Source: Rothia terrae (GTDB lineage Bacteria; Actinomycetota; Actinomycetes; Actinomycetales; Micrococcaceae). From it: a DNA stretch of 64,000 bases. The stretch spans positions 186,001-250,000 of the forward strand of contig NZ_JAAXPV010000001.1 in assembly GCF_012396615.1 (NCBI RefSeq), given 5' to 3'. The notes under the pieces are model-generated. The model was not told the DNA's origin, did not search any database, and saw only the letters and a list, made by a program, of their open reading frames with translations. Shown piece by piece: positions 8,683 to 17,684 of this stretch (positions within the stretch are counted from its first letter, which is position 1; each line of letters opens with the position of its first letter). A program made the translations under genes and the position numbers.

Positions 8683-9285
8683 CTAGCTCTCTTGACGGTG
8701 CTGAAAACTCACACCGTCCAAGAATCCTTGCGCTTTTTCAAGGTGAGGGTAGCGTTTTTCGAGGGCTTTGAACTGCGGCCCGTGGTCCAGGTGCATAAAG
8801 TGGCAGAGTTCGTGGTGTAGCACGTAGTCCACCACGTACTCGGGTGCGCCCTGGATCATATGAGAGATGCGGATGCGCGAGGTCGCCGGGGTTGCCGAAC
8901 CCCAGCGGGTATTTTGGTTGGTGACCCAGCGAATTTCATCGGGCAGGCTGGTTTCGGGCAGATATGTGTCAATAAGGTATTGAGCGCGTTCGACCAGATA
9001 GGCATCGCTGGAGAACTTGCGTTTGCGTTGCCCTTGCTGTTGCGCTCGCGCCATAATTCTGGGTGCCAGTTGCTGAAGATATTCTTCAATATCGTGCTTG
9101 GTAGAGGATGCTGGCACGAGTAGCCGCAGACTGCCATCGGGGTTCATGGCTCCGCTAACTGTCTTGGTACGACGCGATGAACGCACAATTTCAACGGCAG
9201 GATGCTCAGCTGTGGCATCCCACCACTCAGTTCTCGTGTTCCTAGTGCGAGGTGTACCGGTGCGAGAAGCAGTTTTTCGCGGCAT
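8683..9285 (-). CDS. DUF45/YgjP-type zinc metallopeptidase-like protein
   Basis: A 200-aa protein ending in the DUF45 signature HHELCHFMHLDHGPQF, with the two His and Glu of an HExxH zinc site and a third His downstream, followed by KRYPHLEKA. The N-terminal half is basic and of the type that precedes this domain in M48-like YgjP proteins. I place the start at ATG 9285, not at the longer open frame reaching 9384, because AGGTAGGG stands just upstream and the longer frame would run into the uvrD2 coding sequence. It begins eight bases after the uvrD2 stop, so the two are likely co-transcribed. Confidence 0.88.
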   Translation of the reverse strand: MPRKTASRTGTPRTRNTRTEWWDATAEHPAVEIVRSSRRTKTVSGAMNPDGSLRLLVPASSTKHDIEEYLQQLAPRIMARAQQQGQRKRKFSSDAYLVERAQYLIDTYLPETSLPDEIRWVTNQNTRWGSATPATSRIRISHMIQGAPEYVVDYVLHHELCHFMHLDHGPQFKALEKRYPHLEKAQGFLDGVSFQHRQES

Positions 9286-9293
9286 CTGTTGCC

Positions 9294-11120
9294 CTACCTG
9301 TACATATTCTTGGGTGCAAGGGTATCTAAGAAGCGCGAGCGTTTGCGGTTGGCGCGGCCTCCGGGGGTGCGCGATAGCGACCACGAGAAGGTGATGTATT
9401 TGCGTGCGCGGGTGATGCCTACGTAGAGCAGGCGGCGTTCTTCATCGATTTCGTCGCTTGTTTTGGCGAAGGAGATAGGCATCAGCCCTTCGTTGAGTCC
9501 GCAGAGGTAGACCGCGTCCCATTCCAGGCCTTTAGCGGAGTGCAGCGATGCTAACGTGATGCCGTCCATGCTGGGTGCATCTTGGTTTTGAAGACGCTGG
9601 GCGAGGTGGGCTGCGAATTCGTGCAGGCTAAAGACTTGAGGGAGTTCGCTGGCGTTGTTTTCGCGTGCTTGGGCGCGTTCTTTTTCGCGGGTGGCGTTGA
9701 GCGAATCCGCCATGGAGACCAGGGCCGCGAGTGACTCCCATTTTGCGCGTACTGCGCCGCTAGATGCGGGAGCTTGATCGGAGTATCCCAAAGATTTGAG
9801 GACATCGCGTACTAGTTGCGGGGTTTTTTCGTCTGTTTGGGCGTTGGCTGAATTGCGCAGCAAGGTCATTGCGTTACGAACCTCGGGACGGGCAAAGAAC
9901 TGCTCGGCACCGCGCAGCTGGTAGTGCACACCGATTTCTGAGAGTGCTTGTTCCAGTACTGCCGACTGCGCGTTGGTTCTAAACAGTACGGCAATCTCTG
10001 ATGCGGGAATTTCATTGTGGTGGATGAGTTCTTTAATGTCTCGGGCGATGCGGTGCGCTTCGTCTTCGTCGTCTGCTGCCTCAATCCAGTCAGCGTCCGG
10101 CCCTTTACCTCGTTGCGAGACTAGTTCGAGGGGCTGAGCCCATGCGCCGGGTGTTGAATCTTTGCCGGGCTTGCGCGCTTTGAGTAGGTTGTTAGCGAGC
10201 TCTACCACGGTGTGAGTGGAGCGGTAGTCGCGCACGAGTTTGACCACGTTGGCGTTACGGTGGCGACGTTTGAAGTCCATGAGAAACCGACTGGTTGCGC
10301 CGGTAAATGAGTAAATGGTCTGCGACGCATCGCCCACAACGCAGACGTCATCGCGTCCGCCCATCCATACGTTGAGCAGACGTTGTTGAAGAGGTGAAAC
10401 GTCCTGGTATTCATCAACCACAAAGTGACGGTACTGAGCGCGAACGGCGGCGGCAATGGTTTCGTCTTCTTCTAAGATGCCCACTGTCAGCATGAGTACA
10501 TCTTCAAAGTCGATGATGTGTCGTTCGTCTTTGAGTTCTTCGTAAGTGCGGTAGAGACGCACCATGTTGATGGGCGTGATGTCGTTAGGTAGCGCGCGGT
10601 CAGCTAGATGCGGCATCAGGGTATCGGGGGTGAGCATTTTGACTTTTGCCCACTCAATTTCGCCGGCAAGATCTCGAATAGTAGCGCGGTCTGTTGACAG
10701 GCGCAGACGGTTGGCTGCCTCGGTGATGAGTTGTGCTTTGTGGGGGATGATGGTGGGCGGTGTGCCGCCCACAGCTTGGGGCCAGAAGTACTGAAGCTGA
10801 CGCAGTGCCGCCGAGTGGAAGGTTCGTGCTTGCACGCCAACGGCGCCGAGCTGGCGTAGACGCACGCGCATCTCGTCAGCTGCACGCGTGGTAAAAGTCA
10901 ATGCAAGAACTCGTTGGGGAACGTAGCGTCCGATGGCAATACCGTAGGCAATACGATGCGTGATTGCGCGGGTTTTACCGGTGCCCGCGCCCGCTAAAAC
11001 ACACATAGGCCCATCAAGTTCGGTGGCGACGCGTCGCTGCTCCGGGTCAAGGCCCTCAAGGATTTGTTCTGGGCTGGGAGCGCCTGCGGTGGGTAAAGCG
11101 GTGGTTACCTGCTGTGACAT
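9294..11120 (-). CDS. uvrD2: ATP-dependent DNA helicase, UvrD2-like (SF1A)
   Basis: A 608-aa 3'-5' superfamily 1 helicase. The Walker A is AGAGTGKT at residues 43-50, motif II is VVDEYQDVSPLQ, the QTIYSFTGA segment is motif III, and motif VI is LLYVGITRARK close to the C terminus. Gene order (nudC upstream, DUF45 and DUF2342 genes downstream) agrees with mycobacterial UvrD2. The protein stops soon after motif VI, so the HRDC domain and tetracysteine region of mycobacterial UvrD2 are absent. ATG 11120 has AGGGGCGCAT just before it. The likely role is repair of nicked or forked DNA, inferred from the family. Confidence 0.9.
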   Translation of the reverse strand: MSQQVTTALPTAGAPSPEQILEGLDPEQRRVATELDGPMCVLAGAGTGKTRAITHRIAYGIAIGRYVPQRVLALTFTTRAADEMRVRLRQLGAVGVQARTFHSAALRQLQYFWPQAVGGTPPTIIPHKAQLITEAANRLRLSTDRATIRDLAGEIEWAKVKMLTPDTLMPHLADRALPNDITPINMVRLYRTYEELKDERHIIDFEDVLMLTVGILEEDETIAAAVRAQYRHFVVDEYQDVSPLQQRLLNVWMGGRDDVCVVGDASQTIYSFTGATSRFLMDFKRRHRNANVVKLVRDYRSTHTVVELANNLLKARKPGKDSTPGAWAQPLELVSQRGKGPDADWIEAADDEDEAHRIARDIKELIHHNEIPASEIAVLFRTNAQSAVLEQALSEIGVHYQLRGAEQFFARPEVRNAMTLLRNSANAQTDEKTPQLVRDVLKSLGYSDQAPASSGAVRAKWESLAALVSMADSLNATREKERAQARENNASELPQVFSLHEFAAHLAQRLQNQDAPSMDGITLASLHSAKGLEWDAVYLCGLNEGLMPISFAKTSDEIDEERRLLYVGITRARKYITFSWSLSRTPGGRANRKRSRFLDTLAPKNMYR

Positions 11121-11254
11121 ATGCGCCCCTTACGAGTTTCAAACGTTGCCCATTTAGTTTAGTGCTTTTCGCACGGGTGTGGGGCGTGCGAAAACTCATA
11201 GTCTTGTATGGGGGTTCAGGCGTGAGAGCACCCGACAGGAGGGCTTACCTCTGG

Positions 11255-12358
11255 TTATTCCACGGGTAAGGGGCACCCAACCCAGTGTTCGATGAGCTTA
11301 CGGGAGATGGAGCTGCGTTGCGGCACGCTGATTTCTCCACTTGCGCAAGCGGTGCGCAACTCATCGCGGGTGAACCAGCGGATTTCTGCGATTTCTTCAC
11401 CATCGGCCTGAACCTCATGAGGGTTAGCGGCGACCGCGCTATATCCCAGCATCAGCGAGCGAGGGAACGGCCAGGGCTGAGAGCCCATGTACTGCATGGC
11501 TTCAACCCGCACACCGGCTTCTTCAAAAAGTTCTCGCTCCACAGTATTTTCCAGGGATTCGCCAACCTCAACAAAGCCAGCAAAGGTTGAGAACCGGTTC
11601 TTACCCCAAGCTTGAGCGTTACCTAAAAGTATGCGTTCTTCGCCGTCGAAAGTTGCGCTGACCACGGTAATAACCGCCGGATCTGTGCGCGGAAAAATTT
11701 CGCGTCCTTCCGGCGTCAATCGTGCCCACCCTGATTTGATGATGCGGGTGGGCTGGCCGGTTGCGGGGTCAAAGGACGCGCGTTGATGCCAGTTGTTCAA
11801 CGCGATGGTTGCGCTGAGAATATCTCCCCAAGCGCGTTCAACGCGGTTCTCCGCCAGCACGTCAAAACTGAGCGGAGCGAAAGTTCTGAGGTGCACCAGG
11901 GCCGGTGTGTTCTCTATATCAGCCAGTGATGACGCCCGCTGAGCATCCTTGAGTTCGGTCCAGCATTCGTGGCTCAGCAGGCTCTCGTGGTCTCCGATAA
12001 TTGCTAAGACCGGGCGGGCAGAGTCTAGGGTGTCCACTACGAGTTCACCGCTGTAGATGAGTGAGGACGTGCTGGGCTGGTCGGTGACGGGGGTGCGCAA
12101 CGCCTCAAGGTTGAGCTGCTCTAGCTGGAGCTCTTGAGGCACGACGCGTCCGGCGGCATTGCGTTGCATGAGAATGCACTCCCCCTGAACCGCAATCACC
12201 ACGGGGGTTTCACTCCAGGGGTAAATAGCCGCATCCGGGGTCTTTCCTGCAACAGCTTCTACCAGGTGCGATAGAAAGTCGTCCCGGTTGCGTAGCTCAT
12301 CGAACCGGCGCATCATTGTTCCTGAGAGGGGCGTTGCGCCCAGCGGTGAAAAATTCAT
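11255..12358 (-). CDS. nudC: NAD(+) diphosphatase, NudC family
   Basis: A 367-aa Nudix hydrolase that splits NADH/NAD to NMN(H) and AMP and may remove NAD caps from RNA. The Nudix box runs from GFVEVGESLENT through RELFEEAGV, and the NADH-pyrophosphatase signature SQPWPFPRSLMLGY lies downstream, so the family call is firm. The zinc-ribbon region that normally carries four Cys before FPRTDPAVI reads RASFDPATGQPTR...ARLTPEGREI and has none, so this protein likely folds without the structural zinc. Start ATG 12358 with AAAGG nine bases upstream. It is divergent from the phosphotransferase-fold gene. Confidence 0.92.
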   Translation of the reverse strand: MNFSPLGATPLSGTMMRRFDELRNRDDFLSHLVEAVAGKTPDAAIYPWSETPVVIAVQGECILMQRNAAGRVVPQELQLEQLNLEALRTPVTDQPSTSSLIYSGELVVDTLDSARPVLAIIGDHESLLSHECWTELKDAQRASSLADIENTPALVHLRTFAPLSFDVLAENRVERAWGDILSATIALNNWHQRASFDPATGQPTRIIKSGWARLTPEGREIFPRTDPAVITVVSATFDGEERILLGNAQAWGKNRFSTFAGFVEVGESLENTVERELFEEAGVRVEAMQYMGSQPWPFPRSLMLGYSAVAANPHEVQADGEEIAEIRWFTRDELRTACASGEISVPQRSSISRKLIEHWVGCPLPVE

Positions 12359-12484
12359 GTCTCAACCTTTTTGTGACGAATACTCCCTCCATCATAAACA
12401 TGCATTCTTTTGGGTTCTGCCGAGAAAACCCATAAAAAACGGTGCGTATGCTTTCAGCCGATTCATGTGGGTGTTTATCTCTAG

Positions 12485-12499
12485 TACCCTTAAAGGGTG
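12485..12499 (+). promoter_or_regulatory. Probable leaderless promoter of the phosphotransferase-fold gene
   Basis: TACCCT (12485-12490) fits the TANNNT -10 pattern and ends six bases before the GTG start at 12497. No Shine-Dalgarno is seen. The same spacing recurs at several other genes in the window. Confidence 0.45.
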
Positions 12500-13771
12500 A
12501 CTGTTACTCCGCTTCAACTTGCCGCTCTTGTATCTGCAGGCGTGCCGGGGCTCTACCCCGTAGCCGCCCTGCCTTCAGCCGACGACGTTGCCGATTTCGA
12601 TTCGGCAATTATCATCGACTCCGCCAATAAGCGTTGGCGTGTGCGTTCGCCGCGCCACCCTGAAGCTAGTGTGCGCCTTGAATCGGAGCACGTTATTTTG
12701 CAGTCATTCTCTGCTGGTTTGCGCGCTCGTCTGCCGTTCCAGCTACCCACCATCGTGGGTACTGTGCCGCTGAACGGTATGCAAACCTTTATCTACACTC
12801 ATATTCCCGGTGAACACTACGACATCGACGATCTCGCAGAAATCTCGGCGATGGCAAAACCCGGCACCGAAGATTTAGCCACTGCGCTCGGCAGGCTTAT
12901 TGCTACCATCCACGTGATGCCCGAGACCATCATTGATGAAGCTGATTTGCCGGTCTATTCTGCGCAAGAGTTACGCGAACGTCGCCGCACTGATTTGACC
13001 CGCGCGCGCGAAACCGGCAAGGTACCCACCGCCCTGCTCAAACGCTGGACGGATATGCTCAACGATGATGAGATGTGGTCTTTCCGCACTCGCGTAATTC
13101 ACGGCGATTTGAACGAAGACAATCTGGTTATCGATAAGAAAAAGGTCAGCGAAGTTACTGGATGGTCTGAGGTCTGTGTGGGTGATCCCGCTGTGGATTT
13201 CTCGTGGTTGCTCGCCTGCTCAGATCAAGGTTTCGGAGACAAGGTCATTGACGTGTATTCGGAGCAGATGCCGCAGCGTCCTGATCGCAACCTGCAGCGT
13301 CGCGCGAATCTCTATGCAGAGTTCGCGCTGGCGCAGTGGCTGATTCGCGGTATTGAGCTGGATGATGACGGCATGATCGCTGAGGGCATTGGCATGCTTC
13401 AGGGGCTCGAACGCGATTTGTACGATGCCGGTGAGCTCAAAATTGAACAGCCGCTACCGGCTGCCGTCGATGATTCTGACATTCCCGATACTGACCCCAC
13501 CATCACGTGGAATCCGTCAACCGGTGCCGCTGAGCGCAAACCGGCTGAGGATGCCTCAAACGCTGTTGAAGTTCAGGCTGAGGGCTCTAAGACTCAGCCT
13601 TCCGCCGATTCAGTAAAGGCTGATTCCGATGCGGGCACGACGTCCTCCGCGTCACGTCCCAAGAGCTCTCTGCTCGACGATATCGCTCAGATTTCACAAC
13701 CTCAGCAACGAAAAACTTTGGACGCAACAGATTCTCACCACGATCCAGCAGGCGGTTCGGTAAGGGCATAG
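12497..13771 (+). CDS. Phosphotransferase (APH)-fold protein with acidic tail
   Basis: A 424-aa protein with an aminoglycoside/macrolide phosphotransferase-like kinase fold over residues 1-290 and a disordered Ser/Ala/Asp/Lys tail beyond about 330. The catalytic loop HGDLNEDNLVID keeps the Asp and Asn of the Brenner motif, and VGDPAVDFSWLL follows. The metal-binding Asp, normally in an I-D-W triplet, reads T-G-W here (VTGWSEV), so activity is doubtful or altered. The substrate is unknown, and nothing suggests an antibiotic resistance role. Relatives occupy the same place between nudC and adnB in other Micrococcaceae as far as I recall. The start is GTG 12497. Confidence 0.8.
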   Translation: MTVTPLQLAALVSAGVPGLYPVAALPSADDVADFDSAIIIDSANKRWRVRSPRHPEASVRLESEHVILQSFSAGLRARLPFQLPTIVGTVPLNGMQTFIYTHIPGEHYDIDDLAEISAMAKPGTEDLATALGRLIATIHVMPETIIDEADLPVYSAQELRERRRTDLTRARETGKVPTALLKRWTDMLNDDEMWSFRTRVIHGDLNEDNLVIDKKKVSEVTGWSEVCVGDPAVDFSWLLACSDQGFGDKVIDVYSEQMPQRPDRNLQRRANLYAEFALAQWLIRGIELDDDGMIAEGIGMLQGLERDLYDAGELKIEQPLPAAVDDSDIPDTDPTITWNPSTGAAERKPAEDASNAVEVQAEGSKTQPSADSVKADSDAGTTSSASRPKSSLLDDIAQISQPQQRKTLDATDSHHDPAGGSVRA

Positions 13772-13827
13772 AGACTTATTCATAAGCGTCTAAAACCCCT
13801 GCGCACCTGAGCTTCTGTTGATCTCTG

Positions 13828-13875
13828 AAAGGATGCTGGTGGCCACCATCTAGGTGCACACCAGCATCCTTTTTG
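13828..13875. terminator. Bidirectional terminator between convergent genes
   Basis: AAAGGATGCTGGTG (13828-13841) pairs with the complementary arm at 13859-13872, with a smaller CACC/GGTG hairpin inside and a T run to 13875. It ends both the phosphotransferase-fold gene and adnB. Confidence 0.85.
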
Positions 13876-13914
13876 TTAACAATCGCCGACTCAGCGATGG
13901 TGCAAGCACTCGCT

Positions 13915-16900
13915 CTAGGATGCGCCGAGCCTACGCGCCTTCTTGATCAGTTGCGTCAGTTTCTTCTCATCAGCCAAGCGAACGTCCTCCGGTGAATGCT
14001 CATAATCGTGGGCCACATAGTAGAAGGTCGCCCGAATGTTCTCCAGCGGAACATCCATCAGCCGCGAGAACCCCAGACGGTACACAGCCAACTGAACTTC
14101 ACGATGCTTGAGTTCACTATCGGTAGGTACGCGTCCAGACTTCCAGTCCACCAGCTCCCATTCAACCTCACCGTTCTCTAGCTGATGTTTGAAAATCGCG
14201 TCCACGCGTCCGCGCACCGAAATACCGTCAACCGGAGTTTCAATCGGGTACTCCACGGCCCACGGGGTGAGGTGAGCCCAACGGCTGCCCAAGAAATTGT
14301 TCTTGAGCATTTCTAGCTGAAGCGACTCCTCAACCTCGTCATCGGCGTAAATATCCTCCCCGAAATCAAGCATGGCGGCGCTCTCATAATGGTTTTCAAT
14401 CCACAGGTGAAAAGCTGTACCCTGCCGTGCGCTCAAAGTGGGGCGCATCGGCATAGGACGCCTCAGCTGCTCAATAACGTCTTTGGGGGATGAGCTCAGC
14501 GACACCAGTTGAGAAGCACTCATATGGCCTGGTAACTCCACAGTTTTTTCACGCTGTGGAGCATTGAGGATACTGAGCAACAGCTCAGTTTCATCACGCC
14601 ACGCCGCTACCTGTTCAGCAGATTCATCGCGAACGTAGTCCAGCGGATCGTCGCTATCTGGTTGCGGTTCTCCGCCTTCTAAGCCTCCCCTAAAAACGTT
14701 GTGCGCGGCTCGCTCTAAACGGGCACGACGCGAGAGCGCAAAATGCAGGGCTGGATCATGAGGAGCAGGAGCTGAATGTTCAACGTTCCGCCCCTCTAAC
14801 GCGGCCTCAGCACCGGCTGCATCTAAGTCTTCCTGGGAATCCCAAGTACGTGTCACCGGACCATCGAGAGGATCAAACGGCCACAGTGCAGTGGTGATGG
14901 CTGCGCGTTGCGGGTTTTCTTCGCCGATTTCTTCGGGCGTAGCGTAGGCGATGAGCTCCGGGGCCTCAGCGTTCTCAGAGTCAGCGATCTCTAACTGCTC
15001 CTGCAAGAATATGGACGTTTCAGCTGGTTTTTGAGTAGAGCCAATCCAGCTACTTGCGCTGAGCACTAGCAATGAACGCGCGCGGGTGAACCCCACATAG
15101 GCAAGACGGCGTTCTTCGCCTAGAGCGTGCTCGTCAGCTTGTTCTTTGAAGAGGGCAAGTTCTTCGTCCAGCTCCCGCAAAGTTCCTGGCGTTGCTTCCC
15201 ACGGCGGCAGATAGTTGTGATCCCCGCGCAAGGCCCACGGCAATGACTCAGCGTTTTGAGTCCACCGATTATCTTTTGTGGAGGGAAATTTACCCGTGGA
15301 CATCGCCGGGATATACACATGATCCCATTCCAGCCCCTTCGATGCGTGCACGGTCAGAATCTGAACGGCATCGTGACGGGGTTCTTCCCCCGCAGTTTCA
15401 AGGCCGTTTTCCTGTTGTGCTGCCTGCTCGCACCAGGCAAGAAAACCGCTCACACCGTTAGCAGATGCCGAGGACGTATTGAGCGAGAACTGCACCTGCT
15501 CACCTTCGCTATCCGCGCTCGTTGCCACGCCGTCGCGTCCGGCCAGAAGAGTGGCGTTAATGCGCGGTGCACTCACAAGATACGAGGACGCGACATCGTG
15601 GAAAGCATCCAAGTGTCGGCGCGCAGTCTGCGAGTTCACCGGCGATTTCGCGGCAACCTCGATATCCATGAGCGTTGTCTCTTCGATGCGGTACATCAAG
15701 GTATTGAGATCATCAGCCATAAACTCTCGGAGGTAGGCAAGCTCGTAGGCGATACGCGACAGACGCGCATACCCGGTATCGGTGAACGAACGTCCGGATG
15801 CCGGTGATACCCAGCCCTGCGGTGGGAGGTTTTCAACTGCCTCAATCAATGACGAGTTATCTGCAATATCAGACTCTGCAGCCGCTGTAATACTTGCCCA
15901 TTTTTCGCGGGCTTGACGACGCGTGTGCTCATCTCTAACGCGTGAAGCGGCAGCCTTAGATCTCGAGTGCTCAGCTACGAGCTCTTCTGCGCTCTGCGCG
16001 CTTTGAGTGGCAACGGTGTAGAGCTCTTCGAGGTCTAGGCCTTCGCCCATGGCAGCGATATCAAGTTCAATGCCTTCGCGCACTAAAAGTTCGCGTCGTT
16101 TTTCTAAGAACCGGGCCCACTCAGCCAGCACCAGCAGGTCTGAGGCACCAATACGCCAGCGAGCGCCCGAGAGAATACGCATGAGGGCATCGGATCGTCC
16201 CGGATCAGAGAGCACGTGCATGATAGAGACAAGATCAACGATCTCGGGCGTATCGAGAAGACCTCCGAGCCCCACTACCTGGTAAGGGATGTCGGCGCGT
16301 TCGAAGGCTTGACGCAGTGGCTCCATGCTCGATTTAGCGCGGGTAAGTACCGCCATGGTGGGCATCTGATGAAGCGGTTTGTCAGCAAAGGGCGCGCGAC
16401 GTTCAGCAATCAAGGTGGCGATAGCGTCGGCCTCGGTTTCTTCGCTGATGTATGTTCCCACCAGTACCTGACCGGTGCCTGGCTTGGGTCGTGCTTTCAG
16501 GTCAGGTAAATCGATAGTGTTGGACGCGCGTACCCACTTAGCAGGTTCTTTCAGCGGTTCAGCTACACGGTTAGCGGCTGCCAAAATTGAGGTGTCGTTA
16601 CGCCAAGCAACGCTCAGGTAGCTGGGTGTAGTGTCATCAGTTGGAAAGAAATCGTAGAAGCTAAAGAGCTGACCGTCCGATGCTCCGCGAAAACCGTAGA
16701 TAGACTGCTTGGGATCGCCCACCGCCATGACGGGGTGTTCGGCGCGTCGTTCAGCATCAACGGCTCGTTGAGTAGCGCCAAAGAGGTCAGAGAACAGCTT
16801 CATCTGAGCATGAGAAGTGTCTTGGAATTCATCGAGTAGCACCACTTTGAAACGGTCTCGTTCTGCGGCTGCTGCCTGCGGTACATCACGGGCGATGCGA

Positions 16901-17667
16901 GCAGCGTTGGCAATGAGGTCACCGTAGTCCAGTACCTGCATACTCTTTTTCAGACGGACGTAACGCTCCACTAAATCTGCTACGACCAGCCGTGCCTGAA
17001 TATTTTGTGCCACACCGTTACGTTTAGAAACCGCACCGGGCTTCTCCAGGTTCTTTAATATAGTTTGTTGCTGTAGACAGAATTCACGCACGTGCTCGGT
17101 AGATACCAGGTGCTCTGAGCAGTCACCGGCTAGCTTCATCACCGCAGAAATAAGCGTAGACTTCGCCATAGCTTTCTCGGGCAATTCGCCCTCATAGAAT
17201 TCCACCAGTTGCGCCACCAGCTGCCACGACTGGGTTTGTCCCAGCATCTGCGCGTCTTGCTCAATGCCAATACGCAACCCGTAGTTTTGCACCAGAGTGT
17301 TCGCGTAGGAATGATAGGTGCTCACGACCGGATCAGTGGACGTCACCTCGTGTTCCGCACCCTCTGCCACGCGCATCAGCCCTTTAGCCCGCAAAGTCTC
17401 AAGCCCGCTACGCATACGCTCACGCAATTCACCGGCAGCCTTACGGGTAAAGGTCACGCCCAGCACCTCATCAGCGCGAACGTAGCCATTAGCAACCAAC
17501 CACACCACGCGATCAACCATGGTGGCAGTTTTGCCCGAACCCGCACCGGCAACTACCAGGCGAGGTTTCAGCGGCAGAGAAATAATCTGCGACTGTTCAG
17601 GCGTTGGACGGTGCCTGCCCAGTACATCAGCAATATCTTCGGGGCTCAGAATTCTCTCGTTAGTCAT
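13915..17667 (-). CDS. adnB: AdnB: ATP-dependent helicase/nuclease subunit
   Basis: A 1250-aa subunit of the AdnAB motor-nuclease that resects DNA double-strand ends in actinobacteria. The N-terminal UvrD-like motor has Walker A AGAGSGKT at residues 40-47, motif II LLDEFQDTSHAQ, DPKQSIYGFRGA, and motif VI RRLAYVGFTRARSLL. The C-terminal RecB-family nuclease shows the metal-binding pattern GRVDAIF, LVDWKSGR and QLAVYRLGF at about residues 1155-1205, so both activities look intact. The start is ATG 17667 (MTNERILSPED), preceded by GGGGAAAGAG; the open frame extends to 17715 but would overlap adnA. It follows adnA by 17 bp in one operon. It is somewhat longer than mycobacterial AdnB. Confidence 0.92.
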   Translation of the reverse strand: MTNERILSPEDIADVLGRHRPTPEQSQIISLPLKPRLVVAGAGSGKTATMVDRVVWLVANGYVRADEVLGVTFTRKAAGELRERMRSGLETLRAKGLMRVAEGAEHEVTSTDPVVSTYHSYANTLVQNYGLRIGIEQDAQMLGQTQSWQLVAQLVEFYEGELPEKAMAKSTLISAVMKLAGDCSEHLVSTEHVREFCLQQQTILKNLEKPGAVSKRNGVAQNIQARLVVADLVERYVRLKKSMQVLDYGDLIANAARIARDVPQAAAAERDRFKVVLLDEFQDTSHAQMKLFSDLFGATQRAVDAERRAEHPVMAVGDPKQSIYGFRGASDGQLFSFYDFFPTDDTTPSYLSVAWRNDTSILAAANRVAEPLKEPAKWVRASNTIDLPDLKARPKPGTGQVLVGTYISEETEADAIATLIAERRAPFADKPLHQMPTMAVLTRAKSSMEPLRQAFERADIPYQVVGLGGLLDTPEIVDLVSIMHVLSDPGRSDALMRILSGARWRIGASDLLVLAEWARFLEKRRELLVREGIELDIAAMGEGLDLEELYTVATQSAQSAEELVAEHSRSKAAASRVRDEHTRRQAREKWASITAAAESDIADNSSLIEAVENLPPQGWVSPASGRSFTDTGYARLSRIAYELAYLREFMADDLNTLMYRIEETTLMDIEVAAKSPVNSQTARRHLDAFHDVASSYLVSAPRINATLLAGRDGVATSADSEGEQVQFSLNTSSASANGVSGFLAWCEQAAQQENGLETAGEEPRHDAVQILTVHASKGLEWDHVYIPAMSTGKFPSTKDNRWTQNAESLPWALRGDHNYLPPWEATPGTLRELDEELALFKEQADEHALGEERRLAYVGFTRARSLLVLSASSWIGSTQKPAETSIFLQEQLEIADSENAEAPELIAYATPEEIGEENPQRAAITTALWPFDPLDGPVTRTWDSQEDLDAAGAEAALEGRNVEHSAPAPHDPALHFALSRRARLERAAHNVFRGGLEGGEPQPDSDDPLDYVRDESAEQVAAWRDETELLLSILNAPQREKTVELPGHMSASQLVSLSSSPKDVIEQLRRPMPMRPTLSARQGTAFHLWIENHYESAAMLDFGEDIYADDEVEESLQLEMLKNNFLGSRWAHLTPWAVEYPIETPVDGISVRGRVDAIFKHQLENGEVEWELVDWKSGRVPTDSELKHREVQLAVYRLGFSRLMDVPLENIRATFYYVAHDYEHSPEDVRLADEKKLTQLIKKARRLGAS

Positions 17668-17684
17668 TTTTCTTTCTCTTTCCC

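Noticed and set aside
12497-13771. Antibiotic resistance phosphotransferase
   Set aside because: The fold is similar, but the metal-binding Asp is missing, the gene sits in a core repair neighbourhood and there is no sign of transfer.
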